Part shown: positions 52,501 to 60,714 of the stretch, in pieces
Layout of the letters: the number at the start of each line of letters is the position of its first letter
How positions within the stretch are numbered: position 1 is the stretch's first letter
Assembly: GCA_036273855.1 (NCBI GenBank)
Contig: DASUGU010000109.1
Location: 1 to 64,000, forward strand
Length of the DNA stretch: 64,000 nt
Origin: DATEPR01 sp036273855
GTDB taxonomy: Bacteria > Actinomycetota > Actinomycetes > Mycobacteriales > Pseudonocardiaceae
Direction of reading: 5' to 3'
Position numbers and translations under genes: made by a program
The notes under the pieces: generated by a model
The model's input: the letters and a program-made list of their open reading frames with translations, nothing else
Databases searched by the model: none
What the model was told of the DNA's origin: nothing

Positions 52501-54914
52501 GTGAGTCGGTCCAGTGCCTCCCGCCATGCGGTGACACCGTCGCGGCCACGCCGCTCGAGACTCACCGCGAGGTGTTCGCGGCCGCCGAGAATCTGCCCGA
52601 TCAGGCCGGTGAGCGCCGAGCCGGCACCGACCTCGACGAACGTGCGGACGCCGTCGGCGTACATCGCCTCGATCTGGTCGTGGAACCGGACCGGTGACGT
52701 CGAGTGGGCGGCGAGCCGGGCGCGGACGGCGTCCGGGTCACTGGGGTAGACGGTCGCGTCGGCGTTGCCGTAGACGTCGATCGTGGGCGCGGCCAGCGGC
52801 AGGTCGTCGAGGAACCGCCGCAGCGGCTCGGTCACCGACGCCACCAGCGGGCTGTGGAACGCGGCCGACACGTCCAGCCGGCGGGCCGCGATGCCGTCGG
52901 CGGACAACCGCTTGTGCAGCAGGTCGATCGCGGTCGCCGTACCGGACACGACGGTCTGGCGGGGCGCGTTGACGTTGGCCGGCCACACCGAGTCCGCCGC
53001 GTCGATCGCCGACGTGACCGTGGCCCGATCAGCCGCGACGGCGAGCATCGCACCCGGCGGACCGTCGATCTCCGCCATCAGCTCACCCCGGCGCCTGGCC
53101 AGGCGCACGAGATCGGCCGCGCTCATGACGCCTGCCGCGTGCAGCGCCACGAGTTCACCGAGGCTGTGGCCCGCGACGCAGTCGGGCTCGATCCCGACCG
53201 ACGACAGCATGGCCAGCAACGACAGGCTGTGCGCGGCCAGCGCCGGTTGGGCCCAGGCCGTCGCGGTGAGCCTGTGTTGCTGGGCGACCCGGTCGTCGTC
53301 GGAGAACACCGGGGGCGGGAACACGACGTCGCGCAGCGCGCACTCGTCGAAGTCGACGGACGCCACGGCGTCCCACACGTCCTGCGCCTGCGGGAACGCC
53401 ATGGCCACGTCCCCACCCATGCCGACGTACTGGGCGCCCTGCCCGGGGAACACGAATGCGATCCGGCCGGCCCTCGGCGACCGTGCCTCGGACCGTACCG
53501 GCGTGGCGGACGGCGTCGCGGACCGGTATTCCTCCAGCGCCACATGGAAGTTCGACCCGCCGAAGCCGAAACTCGACACCGACGCCCGGCGCGGATGGTC
53601 CGGCGACCGGACCCACGGCCGGGCCGAGGTGTTGAGGTAGAACGCGCTGTGCTCGACGTCGAACCGGCTGTTCGGTCGCGTCACCTTGATGGTCGGCGGC
53701 AGCACCCGGTGGTGCAGGGCGAGCACGGCCTTCACCAGTCCGGCGGCGCCCGCTGCCGACTTGGTGTGGCCGATCTGCGACTTCACCGTGCCCAGCGCAC
53801 ACCACTGCCGGTCCGACCGGCCGCTGCCGTCGAACACCTGGCGCAATGATGCGAACTCCGCGGCATCACCGGCCGGTGTCGCGGTGCCGTGTGCTTCGAC
53901 GAGTTCCACCGTGTCCGGGCCGTAGCCGGCCGCCTGGTAGGCCCTGTCCAGCGCCCTGACCTGGCCCTCCGGCACGGGCGCGTAGATCGCGCTGCCCCGG
54001 CCGTCCGACGACGAGCCGATCCCCCGGATCACCGCGTAGATCCGGTCGCCGTCCCGCTCGGCGGCGTCCAACCGCTTCAGGCCCACCATCGCGACGCCCT
54101 CGCCGAGCATGGTGCCGTCGGCGTCGCCGGCGAACGGCCGCACGTCACCCGTGGGCGACAGCGCGGGTGTCTTGCTGAAGCACACGTACATCAGCGGGTT
54201 GTTGGTGGCGTCCACACCGCCGGTGATCACCAGGTCGGCCAGGCCGAGCGACAACTCGTTGACCGCCGAGGTGAGTGCGGCCAGCGAACTCGCGCACGCG
54301 GCGTCGACGGTGCAGTTGGTGCCGTGCAGGTCGAGCCGGTTGGCGATCCGACCGGCGACGACGTTGGACAGCAGGCCGGGGAACGTGGCTTCCTGCCACG
54401 GCACGTACTGCTCGGCGATCCGGTCACATACCGCCTCGGCCGTGGCGTCGTCGATTCCCTGTTCCCGCAAGGCTTTCCGCCACACCGGGCGTTGCAGGCG
54501 GGAGTCCATCAGGCCCACCCTGGACAGGGTCGAACTGCCCAGGATCACGCTGACCCGTTCCCGGTCCAGTGGACCGGCGAGGCCGTCGTCGAGGTCTGCG
54601 AGCAGTGCGTCCGCGGCCACCAGACCCATGAGCTGGCCGGGGTCCAGGGCGGTGAGCGTGGCCGGCGGCAATCCGTGGGCCAGCGGGTCGAAGTCGATCT
54701 CCGGCAGGAACGCGCCCCGCCGGGCGAAGGTCTTGTCGGGTGCGGCCGGATCGGGGTCGTAGTAGTCGTCCGCCGACCAGTGGGTCGCGGGGACGTCGGT
54801 GATCAGGTCGCGTCCGGTGACGATGTTGTGCCAGTACTCGGTGACGTTCGTGGCGCCCGGCATCAGCGCGGCCAGGCCGACCACGGCGACGGGAACCTGT
54901 GTGCTGTCCGGCAT
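49539..54914 (-). CDS. PUFA-synthase-like megasynthase KS-AT-ACP-KR-DH (Pfa2/PfaA-like)
   Basis: 1791 residues from ATG 54914 (a further 69 open codons are shadow). KS: TVDAACASSLAAL (Cys near 206), VEAHGTATPAGDAAEF and KSQIGHTKSAAG. AT: GHSLGELVALHAAG (Ser near 583). A Pro/Ala-rich linker leads to a single ACP, DLGIDSIKKVEIFS (Ser near 998). KR: VVVATGGARGVTAAALHAL (near 1266) with the fused structural half. C-terminal double-hot-dog DH with HAHLADHVPARTPVLPL and WWTDPAAVDGALQAAVLW. The order is that of PfaA/Pfa2, iteratively acting polyunsaturated fatty acid synthases, which normally carry four to nine ACPs; one is exceptional. It needs a phosphopantetheinyl transferase, not seen here. Confidence 0.93.
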   Translation of the reverse strand: MPDSTQVPVAVVGLAALMPGATNVTEYWHNIVTGRDLITDVPATHWSADDYYDPDPAAPDKTFARRGAFLPEIDFDPLAHGLPPATLTALDPGQLMGLVAADALLADLDDGLAGPLDRERVSVILGSSTLSRVGLMDSRLQRPVWRKALREQGIDDATAEAVCDRIAEQYVPWQEATFPGLLSNVVAGRIANRLDLHGTNCTVDAACASSLAALTSAVNELSLGLADLVITGGVDATNNPLMYVCFSKTPALSPTGDVRPFAGDADGTMLGEGVAMVGLKRLDAAERDGDRIYAVIRGIGSSSDGRGSAIYAPVPEGQVRALDRAYQAAGYGPDTVELVEAHGTATPAGDAAEFASLRQVFDGSGRSDRQWCALGTVKSQIGHTKSAAGAAGLVKAVLALHHRVLPPTIKVTRPNSRFDVEHSAFYLNTSARPWVRSPDHPRRASVSSFGFGGSNFHVALEEYRSATPSATPVRSEARSPRAGRIAFVFPGQGAQYVGMGGDVAMAFPQAQDVWDAVASVDFDECALRDVVFPPPVFSDDDRVAQQHRLTATAWAQPALAAHSLSLLAMLSSVGIEPDCVAGHSLGELVALHAAGVMSAADLVRLARRRGELMAEIDGPPGAMLAVAADRATVTSAIDAADSVWPANVNAPRQTVVSGTATAIDLLHKRLSADGIAARRLDVSAAFHSPLVASVTEPLRRFLDDLPLAAPTIDVYGNADATVYPSDPDAVRARLAAHSTSPVRFHDQIEAMYADGVRTFVEVGAGSALTGLIGQILGGREHLAVSLERRGRDGVTAWREALDRLTEWGVPAARPSTPPRPARAEPRMTVPINGTGYRPPAASTPPTVPLEPAVPDHREPTPAAPSAQWLTAVQELQHQTAEAHMHFQDVLADAHRAYLRLAENTFAAFAAPGTYVPPVPAAVLPPSPPAAIAPPPVLAPAPQVMAPPPAMAPQPVAAPPQPAATSLDLRLLLDVVADKTGYPVDMLNGSMDLEADLGIDSIKKVEIFSTVRQRVAGMPPADSPQMAQLFQLRTLDQIVRWADNGHTAHTAHAGRDRSGNGDPGPPPLRRLIPRRIAAPACGLALAGLTEAPLVVVDGGSGLAAAVVDHLLSHHIAAVAADAPEPDSWGVILLHGMASRPDALRAAFRSARTVAASMTERGGVFVTVQDTGGCFGLVDTARATLGGLAALARTAALEWPQATVKAIDCERGARDDDTVAAAIVAELLTGGATLDVGLQANGARWTVGLSDAQVPAADPVITAGSVVVATGGARGVTAAALHALAAAHRPRMLLLGRTELADEPPGLATATDEPSLTRLLAGRLRDATPAVLTARARTILAVREIRVTLDAIQRTGATVRYATVDVTDRAALARELDRARRDWGPITALVHGAGVLADRRIADKTDDQFDRVYDTKVAGWQALLAATEADPLRLLCVFTSVAARFGNPGQSDYAMANETLNHLAVAERERRPDCRVRAIGWGPWAGGMVTESLAVHFADHGVALIPLDTGARAFVTEVDGADPATTVLIAAGFDAPQPRLATEITVTGTTHAHLADHVPARTPVLPLAVALEWFAAAGRSRHPDRETDLRNVRVLRRADLPDLTAGHRYTIDGDSEGNLRLSSGATHCAARLAAPEPSSTAWPALTGTTGIDSVYASPVLFHGPRLHALQGIELSAEGADATVVGVWELGWTDGPWWTDPAAVDGALQAAVLWASHAIGEATLPMGVDRFRVHRVGPAPGPLRCLVRAGTVTDGQTRCDIALLDADGEPRAELFGVSLIRRPDMALTTTAGAG

Positions 54915-54922
54915 GGCGCTCC

Positions 54923-56491
54923 TCACGACAGCAGACGGGGGCGGTGGACGAACGCGCCGTCCGGCACGGCGACGCCGTAGGTGCGCACCTGGTGCGCCCG
55001 GGTGATGGTCGCCGCGCCTTCCAGCAGGTTCAGCGCGATCTGGCTGACCGTGCGGTGTTCCGGCACCGCGAGCGGGCTGCCCTCGACCCAGCGGTTGAAC
55101 GCGCCGATCGCGGGTCCGCACCAGATCTGGTAGTCGGTGCGCCGGGTCGGGTCGCCGTCGATGGCCCAGCGGCTGGACAGGCCGAGGTAGGACCGGAACA
55201 CCAGGGCCATGCGGTGGCGCGCATCGGTCAGTGCCCGGTCCACTTCACGGGGGTCCCGTTCCGTCCAGAACTGTCGGGTCTGCGCCCAGGCGTCGTCGAA
55301 GGTGTTGCGCAGCACGTCCTTCTCGATGCGGTCACGCACCTCGGCCGGAACGTCCTCCAGCGACGAGTACGTCTGGTACACCTCGTACAGCTGGGTGGCC
55401 CGCGCGGCGAACAGGGTGCCCCGGCGCAACACCTGCACGCGGATGCCGTACTCGAACATGTCGGCGGCCGGGGCCATGACGACGTCGGCGAGATCGGCCT
55501 CGGCGAGTAGTTCCTTGGCGGCGCCGGACAGTCCGGCCTCCGCCGCGAGCTGGTTGATCGTCCCGGTGACCACGTAGGCGGCACCGGCCGCGAACGCCGC
55601 TGCCACCCCCGCCGGTTCACCGAGGCCACCGGCGGCGCCGATTCGCACGGGTCTTCGGTAGCCGTACTGGTGGGCCAGCCGGTCGCGCAGCGCGCGGATC
55701 GCCGGGAGCACGACGGCGAGTGGCCGGTTGTCGGTATGGCCGCCGCTGTCCGCTTCGACCGTCACGTCCTCGGCGACCGGCATGTGTTGCGCCAGACGGA
55801 TTTCGTCCTCGGTGAGCTGCCCTCGGTCCCGCAGCGTGCGCAGCAGGTCTGCCGGTGGCGGGGACAGGAACCGCTCGGCCACCTCGGGCCGCGACACCTT
55901 CGCGAACAGCCGCCGGGCCCGCACCGGATCGCCCTGCCGGTCGGCCCGCACCCCGGCGACCGCGCACCGCACGACCGCCGGGGTGAGCTCCAGGAACGCC
56001 GACGCCGACACGACCGGCGCACCGGCTCGCACCAGCAGGTCGACCAGGGCGTCCTCGTGGCCGGCTTCGGCGGGCGTGTGGATCAGGTTCACGCCCCAGG
56101 TGGGGAGACCGGCCAGTTCGTGGACGGCCTTGTCGATCACCGGCAGGGCGAGCCCGGCCGCGCCGAAGAAGGCCAGCATCTCGGCCCGCGCCATCGCGGC
56201 CACCAGTGCCGTCGTCGCGATCCCGTTGGCCATCTCACCCGCCACGTAAGGGAAGCGGACGCCGTGCTCCCTGGTGAACGACCGGTCGCCCAGCCACTCC
56301 GGATACATCGGCGGCAGGGTGCCGAGTAGCTCGTAGCCGTCGACCGGCCCGACGGTGACGCCCGGTTCGTAGCCCTCCCCCGCCCGGACGACGTGCAGCG
56401 GGCGGCGGAGGTCCCCGATGGCCGCCAGGATGCCGGCCGGGGTGAAGGCCGAGCTGGAGGCGTCCAACGGCACTTCCACGGGTTGCGACAT
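54923..56491 (-). CDS. pfaD: PfaD-family enoyl reductase
   Basis: 522 residues from ATG 56491. FMN-dependent TIM-barrel enoyl reductase of the 2-nitropropane-dioxygenase-like PfaD type, acting in trans on the megasynthase chain. Landmarks: VVSASAFLELTPAVV, ADSGGHTDNRPLAVVLPAIR (FMN/substrate loop), VRIGAAGGLGEPAGVAAAFA, GAAYVVTGTINQLAAEAGLS, APAADMFEYGIRVQVLRRGT and IWCGPAIGAFNRWV, all typical of PfaD. The N-terminal domain (GYELLGTLPPMYPEWLGDRS) is also present. The stop lies 8 bases from the start of the KS-AT-ACP-KR-DH gene, so it heads one operon with both megasynthases. Confidence 0.95.
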   Translation of the reverse strand: MSQPVEVPLDASSSAFTPAGILAAIGDLRRPLHVVRAGEGYEPGVTVGPVDGYELLGTLPPMYPEWLGDRSFTREHGVRFPYVAGEMANGIATTALVAAMARAEMLAFFGAAGLALPVIDKAVHELAGLPTWGVNLIHTPAEAGHEDALVDLLVRAGAPVVSASAFLELTPAVVRCAVAGVRADRQGDPVRARRLFAKVSRPEVAERFLSPPPADLLRTLRDRGQLTEDEIRLAQHMPVAEDVTVEADSGGHTDNRPLAVVLPAIRALRDRLAHQYGYRRPVRIGAAGGLGEPAGVAAAFAAGAAYVVTGTINQLAAEAGLSGAAKELLAEADLADVVMAPAADMFEYGIRVQVLRRGTLFAARATQLYEVYQTYSSLEDVPAEVRDRIEKDVLRNTFDDAWAQTRQFWTERDPREVDRALTDARHRMALVFRSYLGLSSRWAIDGDPTRRTDYQIWCGPAIGAFNRWVEGSPLAVPEHRTVSQIALNLLEGAATITRAHQVRTYGVAVPDGAFVHRPRLLS

Positions 56492-56562
56492 GCACGAGCC
56501 AGGGCCGGACAACGGTAACGCAGTCGCCTGGGTGGCATGCGGGTACTTCAGGAAGTTCCCGG

Positions 56563-57174
56563 CTACACGGCGACCCGGGCGGTGGCGATCGACGCGCCGA
56601 TCCGGACCAGCCGGTGGGCCTGCACCCGTGCCGCGGCCAGCGCCCGCTCCCCTGGCGCGCCGTCCATCGACGGGTGCGAGACGCCGTAGGGGTTGCCGCC
56701 CGCGGCGCCGAACTCGTCCGCGGTGTAGCCGGGCGGGACGATGACGGCACCCCAGTGGCACATCGTGTTGTACAGCGCCAGCAGGGTCGACTCGTTGCCG
56801 CCGTGGGTGTTGATCGCGGACGTGAAGCCCGTGACGGCCTTGTCGGACAGCTCGCCTGCCGCCCAGAGACCGGCCGTGGTGTCGATGAACTGCTTCAGTT
56901 GCGCCGCCACGTTGCCGTAGCGGGTGGGGGTGCCGAAGGCGTAGGCGTCGGCCCAGCGCAGGTCGTCGTGGGTGGCGACCGGGATGTCGGCGGTCGCGTC
57001 GACGTGGTCGCGCCACGCCGGGTTGCTGTCGATCGCGGCGTCCGGTGCGAACTCCTCGACGCGGCGCAGCCGCACCTCGGCGCCTGCCTCCCGCCCGCCG
57101 TCGGCGAACGCGGTGGCGAGTTGGTGGACGTTGCCGGTGGCGGAGTAGTAGATGACGGCCACCTTGAGCGACAT
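56563..57174 (-). CDS. WrbA-like NAD(P)H:quinone oxidoreductase
   Basis: 203 residues from ATG 57174, with GGAAGGG at good spacing; ATG 57180, overlapping the TetR stop, is the alternative. Flavodoxin fold: IYYSATGNVHQLATAFADGG is the FMN phosphate loop, followed by WADAYAFGTPTRYGNVAAQL, FTSAINTHGGNESTLLALY and GGNPYGVSHPSMDG. This is the WrbA family, normally a two-electron quinone reductase. Sits between the TetR gene and pfaD in the same direction; it may be co-regulated with the PUFA-like genes or simply be the TetR protein's own target. Confidence 0.9.
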   Translation of the reverse strand: MSLKVAVIYYSATGNVHQLATAFADGGREAGAEVRLRRVEEFAPDAAIDSNPAWRDHVDATADIPVATHDDLRWADAYAFGTPTRYGNVAAQLKQFIDTTAGLWAAGELSDKAVTGFTSAINTHGGNESTLLALYNTMCHWGAVIVPPGYTADEFGAAGGNPYGVSHPSMDGAPGERALAAARVQAHRLVRIGASIATARVAV

Positions 57175-57176
57175 GA

Positions 57177-57839
57177 TCATTCCCTTCCGTTCGGGGTCAC
57201 GAACACGGCGCGGAACGTCCGGATCAGATGTTCCGCCAGTTGCCTGCGGGACCAGTGCAGGTCGACCACGAGCCGGCGCACGACGTCGGGTGACATGAGC
57301 GCCCAGAACATCTCGGTGGCCGTGTCGACCGTCCAGCCGGGGGCCAGAACGCCGTCCTCGTGCAGCCACCTGATCAGCCTGCGGGCGTTCGCCCGTTGCT
57401 GCCGGACGACGGTCCTGTGGTGCTTGCGGGCGTCGTCGTCCTGGTCGCGCACGAGTTCGACGGCGTTGTCCACGGCCAGCACCCTCGGCGTGTACCGGGC
57501 CAGGTGCCGGGCCCATTCGTCGAGCGCATCGACGCCGGACGGGGCGTCCCAGACCGCCCGCAGCGACTCGGCGAGCCGCTCCTCGCGGCTGACGTAGTCG
57601 AACAGCGCGGTGACCAGGTCGGTGCGCGAGTTGAAGTGCAGGTACACCGCCCGGCGGGACACGCCGGCCCGCTCGGCTACGGCCGCCATGGACAGGGCCT
57701 GGAAGCCCTGTTCCTCCAGCAGTGACCGCATGGCGGCGAGTAGTTCCGCCCTGGTGCGTTCACTGCGCAGGTTGCGCGGCTCCACGATGGATCGAGCCAC
57801 TGTCGACTCCCTTGCCCTGGAACGGCTGTCCAACATCAC
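57177..57839 (-). CDS. TetR-family transcriptional regulator
   Basis: 220 residues. HTH: RTRAELLAAMRSLLEEQGFQ, ALSMAAVAERAGVSRRAVYL, HFNSRTDLVTALFDYVS. The C-terminal helical domain is ligand-binding (EWARHLARYTPRVLAVDNAV, MFWALMSPDVVRRLVVDLHW). It starts at ATG 57839 (or 57836). Its promoter region holds an imperfect AAACTA...TAGTTT dyad, shared with the divergent PIG-L/exporter genes. Its stop is coupled with the WrbA-like gene. Probably controls both directions and perhaps the PUFA-like operon behind. Confidence 0.92.
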   Translation of the reverse strand: MMLDSRSRARESTVARSIVEPRNLRSERTRAELLAAMRSLLEEQGFQALSMAAVAERAGVSRRAVYLHFNSRTDLVTALFDYVSREERLAESLRAVWDAPSGVDALDEWARHLARYTPRVLAVDNAVELVRDQDDDARKHHRTVVRQQRANARRLIRWLHEDGVLAPGWTVDTATEMFWALMSPDVVRRLVVDLHWSRRQLAEHLIRTFRAVFVTPNGRE

Positions 57840-57845
57840 CCTATC

Positions 57846-57868
57846 AAACTACACAAGCTGTATAGTTT
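57846..57868. promoter_or_regulatory. Candidate TetR operator, 23-bp imperfect dyad
   Basis: Left arm AAACTACACAA and right arm CTGTATAGTTT around a central G; 9 of 11 positions pair. Lies in the 60-base space between the divergent TetR and PIG-L starts, in an AT-rich pocket unlike the surrounding DNA. Size and location fit a TetR-type site. Confidence 0.6.
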
Positions 57869-57899
57869 TACCAAGTGCACAGCATGTAAACTTAATGGC

Positions 57900-58631
57900 A
57901 TGGCTGAACAGCTTGCCGAGATGCCGACGGACTGGGAGCGGGCACTGGTGATCGTGGCCCACCCGGACGACGTCGAGTACGGGATGGCCGGCGCGGTGGC
58001 CGCGTGGACCGCTGCCGGGCGGGACGTGGGCTACGTGATGGTGACCAGCGGCGAGGCGGGCATCGCCGGCCTCGCCCCGGATCGCGCCGGCCCGATCCGG
58101 GAGCAGGAGCAACGGCACAGCGCCGGTCTGGTCGGCGTGTCGGACGTCGAGTTCCTGAGGCACGCCGACGGCACGATCGAGGAGGGCGTCGCGCTGCGGC
58201 AGGACATCACGCGGATCATCCGGCGCAGGCGGCCCGAACTCGTGCTCACCATCAACCACCACGACTACTGGGCACCCGGCCGCTGGAACACGCCGGACCA
58301 CCGGGCGGTCGGCCGTGCGGTGCTGGACGCCACGGCCGACGCGGGTAACGAATGGTTGTTCCGTTCACTCGGCGACGAGGGCCTTCAGCCGTGGGCAGGT
58401 GTGCGCCGGGTCGGGATCAACGCGTCCCCGCTGGCCGCACACGCGGTCGACGTGACCGAAACCCTCGACCGGGCCATCGCGTCCCTGGCCGCGCACGCCA
58501 CCTATGTCGCCGCGCTGACCGACGACGATCCGCACGAGTACGCCACCACGCTGCTCACCAACGCGACGGCGGCAGCCGCCGACCGGTTCGGCGGCCGCCC
58601 CGCCGTGACGTTCGAACTGGTCGACCGCTGA
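57900..58631 (+). CDS. PIG-L family deacetylase
   Basis: 243 residues from ATG 57900. LmbE-like zinc-dependent N-deacetylase: ALVIVAHPDDVEYGMAGAVA contains the AHPDD metal motif, followed by VMVTSGEAGIAGLAPDRAGP, REQEQRHSAGLVGV, VEFLRHADGTIEEG and NHHDYWAPGRWNTPDHRAVG with the further His. Family members deacetylate GlcNAc-inositol, mycothiol precursors or antibiotic sugars. The stop overlaps the start of the exporter gene in TGATG, so the pair is co-translated. Substrate unknown. Confidence 0.92.
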   Translation: MAEQLAEMPTDWERALVIVAHPDDVEYGMAGAVAAWTAAGRDVGYVMVTSGEAGIAGLAPDRAGPIREQEQRHSAGLVGVSDVEFLRHADGTIEEGVALRQDITRIIRRRRPELVLTINHHDYWAPGRWNTPDHRAVGRAVLDATADAGNEWLFRSLGDEGLQPWAGVRRVGINASPLAAHAVDVTETLDRAIASLAAHATYVAALTDDDPHEYATTLLTNATAAAADRFGGRPAVTFELVDR

Positions 58632-60085
58632 TGCCCGACCGGAACCGCTGGGCCGTGCTGGCGGTGGTGCTCGCCGGGTTCTTCATGATCCTGCTGGACG
58701 GCACGATCATGAACGTGGCGATCCCTGCGGTGCAGCAGAACCTGCACGCCGGCTACCCGGCGGCCCAGTGGATGCTCAGCGGCTACGCGCTCGCCTACGG
58801 CCTGGTGCTCATACCCGCCGGGCGGCTGGGTGACCATGTCGGCCACCGCCGGATGTTCGTGCTCGGTCTGGCGGGCTTCACGGTCGCGTCCTTGTCGTGC
58901 AGCACGGCATCGACAGCGGAGCAGCTCATCGGCTGGCGGGTGTTGCAGGGTGTCGCGGCCGGCACCATGAACCCGGCCATCCTCGCCATGATCCAGGCGG
59001 CGTTCCCGCCCGACGTGCGCGGCAGGGCGTTCAGCTGGTACGGAGCGGTGGCCGGGATCGCCTCGGCCGCCGGTCCGGTGCTCGGCGGGATCCTGATCGG
59101 TGCCGACATGTGGGGCCTGGCGTGGCGGTCGATCTTCCTGCTGAACGTGCCGATCGGCGTGGTGGCGCTGGTGGCCGCCGTCCGGATACTGCCGGAGCGC
59201 AGGGCCGGGAGGGGTGGCATCGATCCGGTCGGTGTCGTGCTGCTGGCGGTGGCGTTGCTGTTGCTGGAGTTTCCGCTCATCCAGGGCTACGGCCAGGGTT
59301 GGCCGTGGTGGAGTTTCGTGCTGCTGGTGGCCGCGGTGCCGGCGCTCGCCGGTTTCGTCCGCTGGGAGGCGCGGACCCGCAGGACGCCGTTGGTGAACGT
59401 GCGCCTGTTCGGCGACCGGGTGTTCGGTGCCGGTGTCGCGATCGTGGTCTGCCAGTTCGTGTGTTTCGCCAGCCTCCAGTTCGCGCTGTCGGCCTATCTG
59501 CAACTCGGACTCGGTGCGTCACCGGTGGCGGGCGGGTTGGCGTTGCTGCCGTTCGCGGTCGGCACGTTCGTCGGATCGTCCATTTCGGACAGAGCGGTGC
59601 GCCGGTTCGGCCGGCACGCGTTGCACGCGGGTGCGGTCCTGCTCACCGTCGGCACGGCGGGCACGATCGCCGCGGTGCGCCTGCTGGGCAGCAGGGTCGA
59701 CGGCGCGTGGCTGGCACCGGGCACGTTCCTCGCGGGGGCGGGCGCGCTGTTGCTCGGTGCCCCGATCATCGGGGTCATCCTCAACGAGGTGACGCTCGAC
59801 GACGCGGGGTCGGCGGGCGGTGTGGTGGCCACGGCGCAGCGGTTCGGTCAGGCGCTGGGTGTCGCGATCGTCGGCACGGCGCTGTTCGCGACGCTGCCCG
59901 CGGGCGCGGCGGCCCGGGCGCCGGGCAGCCTGCCGGCCGCCTACACCACGGCCATCCAGGTGGCCGCCCTGTTCTGCCTGGCGGCGGCCGTGGCGACCTG
60001 CCTGCTGATCTTCCTGCTGCCCGCGCCGAACAGCCGGCGCGCGGCCCCGGTCGCGGAGTCGGCGCGACCGTCCCGGACCCCGTAG
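58631..60085 (+). CDS. MFS drug-efflux transporter (DHA2, 14-TM type)
   Basis: 484 residues with about 14 hydrophobic helices. FMILLDGTIMNVAIPAVQQN is the D1-like motif of DHA2 exporters; LIPAGRLGDHVGHRRMF is MFS motif A and GWRVLQGVAAGTMNPA motif B. AGPVLGGILIGADMWGLAWRSIFLLN is motif C with its downstream R, typical of drug:H+ antiporters such as EmrB/QacA. Coupled to the PIG-L deacetylase. Could export the product of a nearby pathway or a drug recognised by the TetR regulator. Confidence 0.93.
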   Translation: MPDRNRWAVLAVVLAGFFMILLDGTIMNVAIPAVQQNLHAGYPAAQWMLSGYALAYGLVLIPAGRLGDHVGHRRMFVLGLAGFTVASLSCSTASTAEQLIGWRVLQGVAAGTMNPAILAMIQAAFPPDVRGRAFSWYGAVAGIASAAGPVLGGILIGADMWGLAWRSIFLLNVPIGVVALVAAVRILPERRAGRGGIDPVGVVLLAVALLLLEFPLIQGYGQGWPWWSFVLLVAAVPALAGFVRWEARTRRTPLVNVRLFGDRVFGAGVAIVVCQFVCFASLQFALSAYLQLGLGASPVAGGLALLPFAVGTFVGSSISDRAVRRFGRHALHAGAVLLTVGTAGTIAAVRLLGSRVDGAWLAPGTFLAGAGALLLGAPIIGVILNEVTLDDAGSAGGVVATAQRFGQALGVAIVGTALFATLPAGAAARAPGSLPAAYTTAIQVAALFCLAAAVATCLLIFLLPAPNSRRAAPVAESARPSRTP

Positions 60086-60095
60086 CCTGCCGGAC

Positions 60096-60713
60096 ATGGA
60101 CGACCAGGTGCTGGCCATGACTCGGCAATCCCTGCACGGTGTCGCGGAACTGCTGTTGGCGGGTCCGCAACACCGTGCGACGGGACGGATCGACCTGAGG
60201 GTGGTGGACGGCGGCTTCGCCACGGTTGCCGCGCCCGCGCTGCGGGTCGAGGGCACCGATCTGGTCGTCGAGGCCGGGCGGGTGCCGTTGGCCGGTCGCA
60301 GCTACACCGATGTGGGGGCGTCGGCGGGCATCGACGCCGGGGCGCCGGTGGACGTCTACGCGGGCGGTCCGGACATCGGCCCGAACGAGATGATCACCCT
60401 CGACCCGGCGGCCGTGGCGACGCTGCTGTCGGCACTGCTCACCGGTGACCGGGCGCTGCGGGCGTTCGGCGGTGAGGAGCCGGTGCTGTGGCCGGAACAC
60501 TTCGACGTCGCGATCACGGCGGACGAGGTGAACTACGGAGTGTCACCCGGTGACGACTACAGCGTCGTGCCCTACGCCTACGTCGGGCCGTTCCAGCGCC
60601 GCGAGGGGCCGTTCTGGAACGCGCCGTTCGGCGCCGCGCGGCCGGTCGCCGAACTGGGCGACGTGGACGGTGTCGTCCGGTTCTTCCGGGACGGCCGCGC
60701 GCAGGCCGGCTGA
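60096..60713 (+). CDS. Conserved-looking hypothetical protein
   Basis: 205 residues from ATG 60096, 10 bases after the exporter stop, hence likely in the same transcript. SLHGVAELLLAGPQHRATGR, IDLRVVDGGFATVAAPALRV, YTDVGASAGIDAGAPVDVYA, then FDVAITADEVNYGVSPGDDY and FFRDGRAQAG at the end. Mixed alpha/beta with no membrane helix, signal peptide or catalytic motif I can name. Such proteins are common in actinomycetes without assigned function. Ends one base before the convergent azoreductase stop. Confidence 0.8.
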   Translation: MDDQVLAMTRQSLHGVAELLLAGPQHRATGRIDLRVVDGGFATVAAPALRVEGTDLVVEAGRVPLAGRSYTDVGASAGIDAGAPVDVYAGGPDIGPNEMITLDPAAVATLLSALLTGDRALRAFGGEEPVLWPEHFDVAITADEVNYGVSPGDDYSVVPYAYVGPFQRREGPFWNAPFGAARPVAELGDVDGVVRFFRDGRAQAG

Positions 60714-60714
60714 C

